A stretch of 16,824 nt of DNA from NCBI GenBank assembly GCA_023457235.1, contig JAEWMK010000185.1, forward strand, positions 1-16,824, written 5' to 3'. Shown here piece by piece: positions 1 through 6,744 of the stretch. Within the stretch, counting starts at the first letter, position 1; every line of letters starts with the position of its first letter. Position numbers and translations under genes: made by a program. The notes beneath the pieces are model-generated. The model was not told where the DNA came from. It ran no database searches and saw nothing but the letters and a program-made list of their open reading frames with translations. Source of the DNA: Bacillota bacterium (lineage in GTDB: Bacteria > Bacillota > Bacilli > Bacillales > Bacillaceae_J).

Positions 1-52
1 AATTGTTATGTTTATCGTAATGATGCTACCAATACCAATGATTTTTTCATTT

Positions 53-83
53 AAAAATGAGGCCGGCCGTTTTGGTCAGCCTC
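53..83 (-). terminator. Intrinsic terminator of brnQ
   Basis: On the minus strand GAGGCTGACC, a loop of AAAAC and GGCCGGCCTC form a stem with one A/C mismatch and one G-U pair, followed by ATTTTT. It lies 45 bases beyond the brnQ stop codon. The plus-strand side has no U-run, so I assign it to brnQ only. Confidence 0.75.
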
Positions 84-127
84 TTCTGCTATGAACATGG
101 GACAAAGAACCCGACCCTATGTCCCGC

Positions 128-1465
128 TTACGAAGCTTTCGCCTCTAGTTCCTCCATTGTACGAGCCTTCATACCAACTTTGTCAAACACTAACCCTACA
201 ACAGTACCAACTAAAGCGGGAACAAGCCATTCAAGTCCAACAGAGGAGAGAGGAAGCATTTCTTTCATCGTTTGCAGTGGTCCAAGATCAAGGCCCATTG
301 CATTCAATCCTCCCATTACGGCAAAAAATCCTGTGAACAACATGGAGCTGCCATAAACTTTTCTTTGGCTTCTATAATAGCGGCTAAAGATAGTTAATGT
401 GATCAATACAATTGTCAACGGATAAGCCGTAACTAAAAATGGCACGGACACTTTCAAGATTTGATTTAATCCTAAATTTGATAATGTAAATCCAACCAAT
501 GTTACAACTAATACAACTGTTTTATAAGTAGCTTTTGGAATTAACTCTGAAAAATAATGGCCACATGCTGTTGTCAACCCGACAACTGTCGTAAAACAAG
601 CAAGTGTAAAAATCAGACCAAGTAACATTGTACCGTTTTGACCTAATAATAAAGTTGCAGCAGCAGAAAGAATTTCCGTACCATTTTCAAATGAACCTGT
701 TCCTGCCATTCTAGCGCCGATAACACCTAAGCTGACATAAACCAACGATAGTAAAAGGCCTGCAATAAAACTTGCTTTTAAAGTATAGTTTCTTAATTGC
801 TTACTATCTTTTACACCACGCTTTTGGATGGCAGAAAGAATAACGATTCCAAAAGCCATAGCAGCAAGAGCGTCCATAGTATTATAACCTTCTAGAAATC
901 CTGTAAAAAAGGCACCGGATTCATATTGCTCTGTTGGCGCTTGGAAAGGTGAGTTAAGTTTAACAAAGCCAACTACACATAATACAATCATTGCTAAAAG
1001 TAGAGTCGGAGTAATGAAACGACCCATATATTTTTCCATTTTAGTAGGATTCAAGCTTACTAAATAAACTAGAGCAAAAAATAAAGCAGAGAAAAAAAGT
1101 AAAACTAATGTCTTATTCATTGCTTCACCCATGTAAGGGGCAACGCCCATTTCAAAAGCAACATTTGCATTTCTAGGGATTGCTAGGAATGGTCCGATAC
1201 ATAAATAAACAGCAACAGTAAATACCGTACTAAAAACAGGATGTACACGATTTCCGATTGTTTGAACTCCGCCTTTTACTAGTGAAATTGCGAATAGAAC
1301 TAAAAAAGGAAGACCGACCCCCGTTACGATAAAACCTGCCATGGCGAGCCAGTAGTTCACCCCGGAACTAGCACCAAGCACTGGAGGGAAAATTAGATTT
1401 CCTGCTCCAAAGAACATTGAAAATAGCATAAATCCGATAAATAAAGTATCCAGTTTTTTCATCAT
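128..1465 (-). CDS. brnQ: Branched-chain amino acid carrier BrnQ (LIVCS family)
   Basis: A 445-residue polytopic membrane protein that imports leucine, isoleucine and valine, by family knowledge with Na+ or H+. The N-terminal stretch FMLFSMFFGAGNLIFPP near residues 13-29 is the family signature. About twelve hydrophobic segments follow, with no gap or truncation, and the length is normal for BrnQ. A TTG, an ATG and a second ATG are consecutive codons at the start. I chose the first ATG (1465) because an AAGGAGAG sequence lies six bases before it; the second ATG at 1462 is equally possible. The gene stands alone behind an isoleucine-type T-box leader (1491-1753) and ends at an intrinsic terminator. 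Transcription should therefore rise when isoleucyl-tRNA is uncharged, which fits uptake of branched-chain amino acids. Confidence 0.95.
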   Translation of the reverse strand: MMKKLDTLFIGFMLFSMFFGAGNLIFPPVLGASSGVNYWLAMAGFIVTGVGLPFLVLFAISLVKGGVQTIGNRVHPVFSTVFTVAVYLCIGPFLAIPRNANVAFEMGVAPYMGEAMNKTLVLLFFSALFFALVYLVSLNPTKMEKYMGRFITPTLLLAMIVLCVVGFVKLNSPFQAPTEQYESGAFFTGFLEGYNTMDALAAMAFGIVILSAIQKRGVKDSKQLRNYTLKASFIAGLLLSLVYVSLGVIGARMAGTGSFENGTEILSAAATLLLGQNGTMLLGLIFTLACFTTVVGLTTACGHYFSELIPKATYKTVVLVVTLVGFTLSNLGLNQILKVSVPFLVTAYPLTIVLITLTIFSRYYRSQRKVYGSSMLFTGFFAVMGGLNAMGLDLGPLQTMKEMLPLSSVGLEWLVPALVGTVVGLVFDKVGMKARTMEELEAKAS

Positions 1466-1490
1466 CAATCTCTCCTTTTGTTATTTTTGA

Positions 1491-1753
1491 AAAACAAAAA
1501 AACTCGTCCCTAAAAATAGGGACGAGTTTGTGCTCGCGTTACCACCCTTATTCTGTATGTAAAAAAACATACAGCTCTCAGTCAACGTACCATCATACGT
1601 GTTCCATCGTAACGGCGGACAACCCGTCAAAGCTTACTCTTTTCAGCCTTGCATCTCAGAGATGATTTTCGGATAAAGCCTGAACGTCGATTTTCACCAA
1701 GCATCGACTCTCTGTGGAACGGGGATTTTATCTTACTCTTCTCGTCATTGATT
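1491..1753 (-). ncRNA. T-box riboswitch leader, probably isoleucine-specific
   Basis: Read on the minus strand, the leader has the T-box consensus AGGGTGGTAACGCG at 1548-1535. This is followed by a perfect 12-bp terminator stem (1528-1501, loop of four U) and a U-rich tail. Upstream is a Stem III hairpin (CTGTATGT/ACATACAG, 1574-1553). A long Stem I region carries AGAGAG and GGTG distal elements and GAAAATCATC, where ATC is the likely specifier codon for isoleucine. The T-box bases pair with the 3' end of uncharged tRNA to build an antiterminator. The specifier call rests on position and on the BrnQ neighbour, not on a folded model. Confidence 0.92.
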
Positions 1754-1768
1754 TTCTTGTTTAATGGT

Positions 1769-1798
1769 ATATTAGCAAAACTTTAAATTATTCGTCAA
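1769..1798 (-). promoter_or_regulatory. Sigma-A-type promoter of the T-box/brnQ transcript
   Basis: On the minus strand TTGACG, an 18-base spacer and TAATAT occur, placing the start near 1762, just before Stem I of the T-box. The -35 box begins about 23 bases after the stop codon of the upstream permease gene, so there is no room for a terminator between the two genes. Confidence 0.6.
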
Positions 1799-1820
1799 TA
1801 GTTTTATTTAAATTTTTTCA

Positions 1821-3158
1821 TTATTTTTTCAAAGACTTGTAGATGAACGTCAAAAGAATAAACCAAAGTGGCGTTAATAATAATGGAATTCGTGTATCCT
1901 TTGCAAAGAGCATAACTACTAAAATAAATACAAATAAAGCTAAAACAACATAATTAATAAACGGTGTTAATGGGGCTTTGAAGGTTGATTTTGCCCTTAA
2001 ATCTGGCCGACTTTTCATATAGCGAATATGTGAAATTAATATTATGCTCCAAACCCAAATGAAACAGATTGCGCTAATAGTTGTAACAATCGTAAAAGCT
2101 TGTTCCGGTACAACCTTGCTCAACAGGGCCCCCACGGAAAGAACAATAGCTGACGTAACTAATGCATTGCTTGGTACATGATTCTTGTTCAAGAATGAGA
2201 ATTTGTGATGCGCCAATTTATTTGAGCTTAAATTATATAAGATTCTGCTCGTAGAAAATAAACCGCTATTGCACGCGGATGCAGCAGAGGTCAGTACGAC
2301 AAAGTTGATAATACCTGCGGCTACCGGGATGCCAATCAATGAAAATACTTCTACGAAAGGGCTGCTTGATGCACTCAACTCATCCCAAGGGTTAATACAG
2401 AGAATAACAAAAAGTGCTCCAACGTAGAAAAGTAGAATACGAATAGGAATTTTATTAATAGCGGAGGGTATATTTTTCTGTGGATTAGCTGTTTCTGCAG
2501 CTGAAACCCCTACCAACTCCACGCCGACAAAAGCAAATACTACCATTTGTAATGAAAATAGGAAACCTGTTACCCCGTGTGGGAACATACCCCCGTGGCT
2601 CCAAAGATTTGTGACCGAAACAGTACCGGTATTCGTTTGAAATCCTATGACTATTAGTACAAATCCAACAATAATCAAAGCAATGATAGTGATTACTTTA
2701 ATGATAGCAAACCAAAACTCTAATTCTCCGAACAGCTTAACAGTTAATAGATTTAACCCTAATAAAATAACAAGACATATAAGAGCAGGCACCCATTGTG
2801 GGATATCAAACCAGTATTGCGTATAGACCCCGACAGCAATAATATCTGCCATGGCCGTCATAATCCAGCAGAACCAGTAGGTCCAGCCAGTTACAAAACC
2901 AGCCCAAGGCCCGATATAGTCACTAGCAAAGTCGGTGAATGCTGTATAACCAGAATTAGATAAAAGCAATTCTCCTAGAGCTCTCATAACAAAAAATAAA
3001 GCGATTCCGATAAGTAGATAAGTGAAGATTATCGATGGACCAGCCAATTGTATTGATTTTCCTGATCCTAAGAATAAACCTGTACCGATCGTGCCCCCAA
3101 TTGCAATAAGCTGGACATGACGATTTTTTAAATCTCGTTTTAATTCCTTTGTAGCCAA
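1821..3158 (-). CDS. cycA: Amino acid permease, CycA-type (glycine/D-alanine/D-serine)
   Basis: A 445-residue APC-superfamily transporter with about twelve membrane segments. It has the family start RHVQLIAIGGTIGTGLFLGSG, then FFVMRALGELLLSN, GWTYWFCWIMTAMAD, VFAFVGVELVGVSAAET and NFVVLTSAASACNSGLFSTSR. These segments closely resemble Escherichia coli CycA, which imports glycine, D-alanine and D-serine by proton symport. The start is TTG at 3158, eight bases after AGGGGG; no ATG gives a better N-terminus. The gene is preceded by a glycine riboswitch with a terminator. This independently supports glycine as a substrate and predicts ligand-controlled transcription. Exact substrate range is inferred. 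Confidence 0.92.
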   Translation of the reverse strand: MATKELKRDLKNRHVQLIAIGGTIGTGLFLGSGKSIQLAGPSIIFTYLLIGIALFFVMRALGELLLSNSGYTAFTDFASDYIGPWAGFVTGWTYWFCWIMTAMADIIAVGVYTQYWFDIPQWVPALICLVILLGLNLLTVKLFGELEFWFAIIKVITIIALIIVGFVLIVIGFQTNTGTVSVTNLWSHGGMFPHGVTGFLFSLQMVVFAFVGVELVGVSAAETANPQKNIPSAINKIPIRILLFYVGALFVILCINPWDELSASSSPFVEVFSLIGIPVAAGIINFVVLTSAASACNSGLFSTSRILYNLSSNKLAHHKFSFLNKNHVPSNALVTSAIVLSVGALLSKVVPEQAFTIVTTISAICFIWVWSIILISHIRYMKSRPDLRAKSTFKAPLTPFINYVVLALFVFILVVMLFAKDTRIPLLLTPLWFILLTFIYKSLKK

Positions 3159-3301
3159 TTTTTGCGCCCCCTGTAGATACTATTTTTATATTATTCACAA
3201 GGACATTAGGCAATTAGAAAAACACGTCATTTGCCCACAATGGCAAATGACGATGTCTTTTCTTATACTATCTACAAATTACAAAAAAATTATGATAGTA
3301 C

Positions 3302-3331
3302 AAAAAATGAGATTGGAAGTATCCAATCTCA
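3302..3331 (-). terminator. Intrinsic terminator of the glycine riboswitch expression platform
   Basis: On the minus strand TGAGATTGGA, a TACT loop and TCCAATCTCA form a perfect 10-bp stem followed by six U. It lies between the aptamer and the permease gene, about 145 bases before the start codon, so it can switch transcription of that gene. Confidence 0.85.
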
Positions 3332-3364
3332 TAGAATAGCAGAATAACAATAATTGTTTCGTTA

Positions 3365-3467
3365 CTCTTCTGTTCTTTTGCCTGAGATTGTGAATCCTTC
3401 GGCGCTGTACATTGTACAGTCTCTCCAGAAGCCGCTCCAGCTATAGTGTGATCCATAGCGTTCATCG
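3365..3467 (-). ncRNA. Glycine riboswitch, single aptamer
   Basis: Minus-strand sequence contains the core elements in order: GGAGAGAC, a short hairpin (CTGTAC/GTACAG), GCGCCGAAGGA, ATCTCAGGCAAAAG and AACAGAAGAG. These match the glycine-binding aptamer. Only one complete aptamer is present. Immediately upstream is a short hairpin, GCTAT/ATAGC, within GAACGCTATGG, in the place where a reduced partner ('ghost') aptamer sits in singlet glycine riboswitches. A terminator follows about 30 bases downstream. The downstream CycA-type permease makes an off-switch the natural expectation (uptake stopped when glycine is high), but on or off cannot be proved by reading. Confidence 0.9.
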
Positions 3468-3478
3468 CAAACTATAAT

Positions 3479-3507
3479 AGATTATATTGATATACTATAT
3501 TTGTAAA
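3479..3507 (-). promoter_or_regulatory. Probable promoter of the glycine riboswitch/permease transcript
   Basis: On the minus strand TTTACA, a 17-base spacer and TAATCT lie just before the riboswitch. TATAAT two bases earlier is an alternative -10 with a 15-base spacer. The region is very AT-rich, so the exact hexamers are uncertain. Confidence 0.4.
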
Positions 3508-3584
3508 ACACAAGAATTTTATCACTTATAAAATTTTTCGTCAATAGGGAATAGAATTGTAAAGAAATAGCCACATTAGGGAAA

Positions 3585-3612
3585 TTTATACAAGATTTTT
3601 ACATGGTATAAT
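3585..3612 (+). promoter_or_regulatory. Extended -10 promoter of the iron alcohol dehydrogenase gene
   Basis: TTTATA, a 16-base spacer and TATAAT at 3607-3612 are present, with TGG directly before the -10 box (an extended -10). Transcription would start near 3619, leaving a leader of about 87 bases that contains the Rex-like operator. The stretch from 3159 to 3705 is otherwise filled by the minus-strand riboswitch and its promoter. Confidence 0.6.
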
Positions 3613-3642
3613 TTATTCAACTCAAAATTTATTGATATAAGT

Positions 3643-3664
3643 ATATGTGAAATCATTCACATAT
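3643..3664 (+). promoter_or_regulatory. Rex-like (or FNR-like) operator palindrome
   Basis: A perfect inverted repeat, ATATGTGAA, ATCA, TTCACATAT. The inner 16 bases fit the redox repressor Rex consensus TTGTGAA-N4-TTCACAA except for the outermost base on each side. The same bases also fit the FNR/CRP form TGTGA-N6-TCACA. It lies roughly 25-45 bases downstream of the predicted start site. That suits a repressor blocking elongation or initiation and does not suit class II activation. Rex control of an NAD-dependent fermentative alcohol dehydrogenase is well precedented. Confidence 0.7.
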
Positions 3665-3705
3665 TTTACTTATAAAATTTTATAACCGGAAAGTGAGTGG
3701 TTTTG

Positions 3706-4884
3706 ATGTTAACCCCTAGAACAATTTATTGGCCACCAATTAATCTAGTTGGTCCTGGCAGTGCGAAGTTGGTTGGAAAAGAAGTTAAAAAGTTAGGTTT
3801 AACAAAGGCTTTGCTTGTAACAGATAAAGTGTTGAATGAAAACGGTGTAGTTAAGCAAATCACTGACGTTCTTGATAAAGAAAATATTACCTATACAATT
3901 TTTGATGATGTGAAACCAAATCCTACAACGACAAATGTCCATGATGGCTTTGATATGTTCCAAAAAGAAGAATGTGACTTTATTATCACAGTGGGCGGAG
4001 GCTCACCGCAAGACACTGGCTCCGCAATTGGAATCCTAGCAACCAATGGCGGTAATATTGTCGATTATGAAGGGATTCATAAGTCAAAAAATAAATCAGT
4101 GCCTATTGTCGCGATAAGTACTACTGCCGGAACAGCCGCTGAAGTAACAATTAATTATGTAATTACAGATGAAGCACGAAAATTAAAAATGATAATGGTC
4201 GATCCAAATGCTTTACCGCTGATTGCTGTCAATGACCCAGAGTTAATGCTAGCTAAGCCGAAAGGACTCACTGCTGCGACTGGTTTGGATGCATTAACGC
4301 ATGCAATTGAAGGATACACAGCAAAAGGAGCTTTTGAACTTTCCGATGCAATTGCCTACAAATCTATCGAACTAATCGGAAGATACATTGAAAGAGCAGT
4401 AGAAAATGGAGCGGATCTCGAGGCACGTTCCGGTATGGGGTGGGGATCTTTTGTAGCAGGATTATGCTATTCAAATGCCGGCCTTGGCATTGTTCATAGT
4501 ATGGCACATCAACTAGGTGGTGAGTATGATTTACCACATGGTGTAGCTAATGCGATGCTTCTTCCCTATGTAATGGAATTTAATATGGATGCTTGTCCAC
4601 AGAAATTCGCAGATATAGCGCGGGCACTTGGTGTTGATACAAGTTCTGCAAAGACGGTAGAAGAAGCAGCCATGATGGCGATTGAAAAAGTTCGTCAAAT
4701 TTCTAAAGCTGTAGGTATTCCACCGCTTCGTGATTCTGCTTTCCGTGTAGAAGATGTTGAAAAATTAGCGGAACAGGCTATGAATGATGCGTGTACAGGA
4801 GCAAATCCAAAGGCGGTAACAAAAGAAGACATCATCGGTATTTATATGAAGGCGTATAATGAAGCTCCGGTGCCGATGGCATAA
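3706..4884 (+). CDS. Iron-containing (group III) NAD-dependent alcohol dehydrogenase
   Basis: A 392-residue cytoplasmic dehydrogenase that interconverts alcohols and aldehydes or ketones with NAD(H). The N-terminal Rossmann-like part carries VTD (38-40) and VGGGSPQDTG (96-105) for NAD, then TTAGTAAEVT (139-148). The helical C-terminal part holds the four metal ligands expected in this family: D195 and H199 in GLDALTHAIEGY, H264 and H278 in IVHSMAHQLGGEYDLPHG. Overall it resembles 1,3-propanediol dehydrogenase and Bacillus methanol dehydrogenase, but substrate cannot be read from the sequence. I prefer ATG at 3706, nine bases after AAAGTGA, over an in-frame GTG at 3697 that lies inside that ribosome binding site. 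It is monocistronic, with its own extended -10 promoter and a Rex-like box, suggesting induction when NADH is high. Confidence 0.93.
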   Translation: MLTPRTIYWPPINLVGPGSAKLVGKEVKKLGLTKALLVTDKVLNENGVVKQITDVLDKENITYTIFDDVKPNPTTTNVHDGFDMFQKEECDFIITVGGGSPQDTGSAIGILATNGGNIVDYEGIHKSKNKSVPIVAISTTAGTAAEVTINYVITDEARKLKMIMVDPNALPLIAVNDPELMLAKPKGLTAATGLDALTHAIEGYTAKGAFELSDAIAYKSIELIGRYIERAVENGADLEARSGMGWGSFVAGLCYSNAGLGIVHSMAHQLGGEYDLPHGVANAMLLPYVMEFNMDACPQKFADIARALGVDTSSAKTVEEAAMMAIEKVRQISKAVGIPPLRDSAFRVEDVEKLAEQAMNDACTGANPKAVTKEDIIGIYMKAYNEAPVPMA

Positions 4885-4946
4885 GCCAAAGTAAACTCGA
4901 AACTTGTCAGAAGGAAGACAAATAGTTCCCATAAAGACAAAATTGA

Positions 4947-4980
4947 GCCCGATATACGGCATACCCCGCCGAAATCGGGC
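4947..4980. terminator. Stem-loop between convergent genes, probable terminator
   Basis: GCCCGAT pairs with ATCGGGC, with an inner CGGC/GCCG stem. It lies 62 bases after the alcohol dehydrogenase stop and, on the other strand, 13 bases after the small minus-strand reading frame. The minus side continues TCAATTTTGTCTTT, the plus side CCTATTTAGTTT. Neither has a strong U-run, so efficiency is uncertain, but the stem is convincing. Confidence 0.6.
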
Positions 4981-4993
4981 CCTATTTAGTTTC

Positions 4994-5059
4994 CTATAAT
5001 AAATTCATGTCCTCAAGCCTCTCCGGTAATTGTTCTGGTAGTAATTCTGAATGACTCAT
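4994..5059 (-). CDS. Candidate 21-residue small protein
   Basis: An ATG-started reading frame of 21 codons plus TAG. It begins MSHSELLPEQ and ends LEDMNLL, is acidic and leucine-rich, and has no membrane segment. It is preceded by GGATAGGGG ending eight bases before the ATG, a good ribosome binding site, and is followed 13 bases later by a stem-loop. I do not recognise the sequence. It could be a genuine small protein or a remnant of a larger gene. No clear promoter was identified; a weak TTAATA, 16 bases, TATAAA pair exists further upstream on the minus strand. It converges on the alcohol dehydrogenase gene. Confidence 0.35.
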   Translation of the reverse strand: MSHSELLPEQLPERLEDMNLL

Positions 5060-5260
5060 TGTTATTTCCCCTATCCTTTTACCATTTTCTAATCTATTTT
5101 AATGATTTCCAATCTATCGTACTTTTATACTATCATTTACAAAATTATTAATTTGTTGGACATATTGAAAACGTGGAAGTATTAAAAAGTCTAGTTGCTT
5201 TCTGTTTGTGGTTTGAATCAGGTGCTTATTTGATAATACTGTTAGAACAAGAGGAAGATA

Positions 5261-5287
5261 AATTTATTTTATCGACACACATAAATT
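5261..5287 (+). promoter_or_regulatory. AT-rich inverted repeat upstream of the tcuA -35 box
   Basis: AATTTAT, 13 bases (TTTATCGACACAC) and ATAAATT form an inverted repeat just before the tcuA -35 box. Its size and position would suit a LysR-type activator site, but AT-rich repeats arise easily by chance here. The rest of 5060-5260 shows nothing I can name. Confidence 0.25.
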
Positions 5288-5288
5288 A

Positions 5289-5317
5289 TTGATATTTTTT
5301 TTATAGAAAAATATATA
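5289..5317 (+). promoter_or_regulatory. Sigma-A-type promoter of tcuAB
   Basis: TTGATA, a 17-base spacer and TATATA occur, with TATATT two bases later as an alternative. The start would fall near 5325, giving a short leader of about 43 bases that is largely occupied by an inverted repeat next to the ribosome binding site. Confidence 0.55.
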
Positions 5318-5326
5318 TTATCCTTA

Positions 5327-5352
5327 TTTCAAGAGAATTATTCATCTTGAAA
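5327..5352 (+). promoter_or_regulatory. Leader stem-loop/operator overlapping the tcuA ribosome binding site
   Basis: TTTCAAGA, a 10-base loop and TCTTGAAA are a perfect 8-bp inverted repeat. Its right arm ends in the AAA of the ribosome binding site AAAGGAG. As RNA it could mask part of that site. As DNA it lies at or just after the predicted transcription start, where a repressor could act. The sequence does not say which. Confidence 0.45.
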
Positions 5353-5367
5353 GGAGCCCTTATATAT

Positions 5368-6744
5368 ATGGAAACTGATGTTTTAGTAGTCGGTGGCGGG
5401 AACGCCGCTATGGCAGCTGCCCTGTCAGCCCGTGACCGCGGTGCAAAAGTGCTCGTAATTGAACGTGCTCCTCACTTTTACCGTGGAGGTAATAGCAGAC
5501 TAACTCGCGACTATAGATGTATGCACTTGGAAGAAAGCGAGTATATGATGGGACAATATACTGAAGAGGAATTTTTGGACGATTTAAAACGTGTGGCCGG
5601 GGGAGAAATAAATGAAAGTCTTGCTAGATTAATAGTAAGAAAATCGGCGGAACTTCCTGATTGGTTAGAGAGTCAGGGTGTACGTTGGCAACCAACACTT
5701 TCCGGAACACTTCATTTAGGTAGAACGAATATATTTCAGCTTGGCGGTGGTAAGGCCGTTATGAATTCTTATTATCAGACAGCCAAGAAAAAAGGTATAG
5801 AAGTCCTGTACGATGCCAAGCTTGACGATGTGGTTATAGAAAACAATGAGTTCAAGGCTGCGAAGGTACTTATAGATAATAAAGTAGTGATCATCAAAGC
5901 AAAAATGATTATTTTTGCGTGTGGTGGCTTTGAAGCAAATATTGAATGGCATAAGCGCTATTGGGGTGAAGCTGCTGATAATTTTGTTATCCGTGGAACT
6001 CCATATAATACAGGTAATGTACTTGAAATGCTATTAAATAAAGGTGCTGCACAAGTGGGTGAAAGGGATGCATTCCACGCAGTAGCCGTTGATGGTAGAG
6101 CGCCTAAGTTTGATGGTGGCATCGTAACACGTCTTGATAGTGTACCGTTTGGAATTGTAGTTAACAAGAATGGTCAAAGATTCTATGATGAAGGGGAAGA
6201 CTTCTGGCCAAAACGTTATGCAATTTGGGGTGGACTAATAGCTAGACAACCTGATCAAGTTGCCTACTCAATCATTGATAGTGAGGCCAGAAGTAGATTC
6301 TTACCTACAGTCTGGAAACCAGAATCAGCTCCAACGATTAAGGAATTAGCCGTGAAGCTAGGTCTTAATCCGGATGCTGTGGAGAAAACGGTTAAAGATT
6401 TCAATAACGCATGCCGTCCTGGAAACTTTAATCCTGCGGAATTAGACGATTGTAAAACAGAGGGTCTAACACCACAAAAGAGTCACTGGGCATTGAAAAT
6501 TGAAAAGGGTCCGTTTTATGCTTATCCACTTAAAACGGGAATTACATTCACATATCTTGCAGTGAAAGTGACCGAGGAAGCAAGAATGGTCATGGATGAT
6601 GGAAGTGTTACTAAAAATATGTTTGCATGCGGAGAAATTGCCGCTGGAAACGTACTAAGACGTGGATATCTGGCCGGATTTGGTCTAACAATGGGTGCAT
6701 GTCTCGGCAGAATAGCAGGGGAGGTAGCAGCGAATGGAATCTAA
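5368..6744 (+). CDS. tcuA: TcuA-type FAD-dependent dehydrogenase (tricarballylate dehydrogenase family)
   Basis: A 458-residue flavoprotein of the fumarate reductase/succinate dehydrogenase flavoprotein family. In Salmonella, TcuA oxidises tricarballylate to cis-aconitate. FAD-binding features are visible: GGGNAAMAAA at residues 9-18, acidic E32 after the second strand, RGGNSRLTRD at 39-48, FACGGFEAN in mid-protein, and the C-terminal ACGEIAAGNVLRRGYLAG motif. I use ATG at 5368, after AAAGGAG, so the protein begins METDVLVVGGG as family members do; an upstream in-frame TTG would lie before that binding site. The stop overlaps the tcuB start by 11 bases, indicating translational coupling. The true substrate is uncertain because no TcuC-type transporter is adjacent; related tri- or dicarboxylates are possible. 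Confidence 0.88.
   Translation: METDVLVVGGGNAAMAAALSARDRGAKVLVIERAPHFYRGGNSRLTRDYRCMHLEESEYMMGQYTEEEFLDDLKRVAGGEINESLARLIVRKSAELPDWLESQGVRWQPTLSGTLHLGRTNIFQLGGGKAVMNSYYQTAKKKGIEVLYDAKLDDVVIENNEFKAAKVLIDNKVVIIKAKMIIFACGGFEANIEWHKRYWGEAADNFVIRGTPYNTGNVLEMLLNKGAAQVGERDAFHAVAVDGRAPKFDGGIVTRLDSVPFGIVVNKNGQRFYDEGEDFWPKRYAIWGGLIARQPDQVAYSIIDSEARSRFLPTVWKPESAPTIKELAVKLGLNPDAVEKTVKDFNNACRPGNFNPAELDDCKTEGLTPQKSHWALKIEKGPFYAYPLKTGITFTYLAVKVTEEARMVMDDGSVTKNMFACGEIAAGNVLRRGYLAGFGLTMGACLGRIAGEVAANGI

Noticed and set aside
2..94. Open frame at the left edge reading a hydrophobic stretch, possibly the end of a membrane protein on the plus strand
   Set aside because: Only about 30 codons are visible, another frame ends earlier, and the later part overlaps the brnQ terminator. 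There is no motif to support it.
3268..3465. A 65-codon minus-strand frame before the CycA-type gene
   Set aside because: It covers the glycine riboswitch and its terminator, which fully explain the sequence.
5164..5180. cre-like left half (TTGAAAACG) upstream of tcuA
   Set aside because: The right half (TGGAAG) does not match the symmetric consensus.
5175..5293. GTG-started frame of about 39 codons before tcuA
   Set aside because: It has no ribosome binding site, no recognisable family, and runs through the promoter of tcuA.
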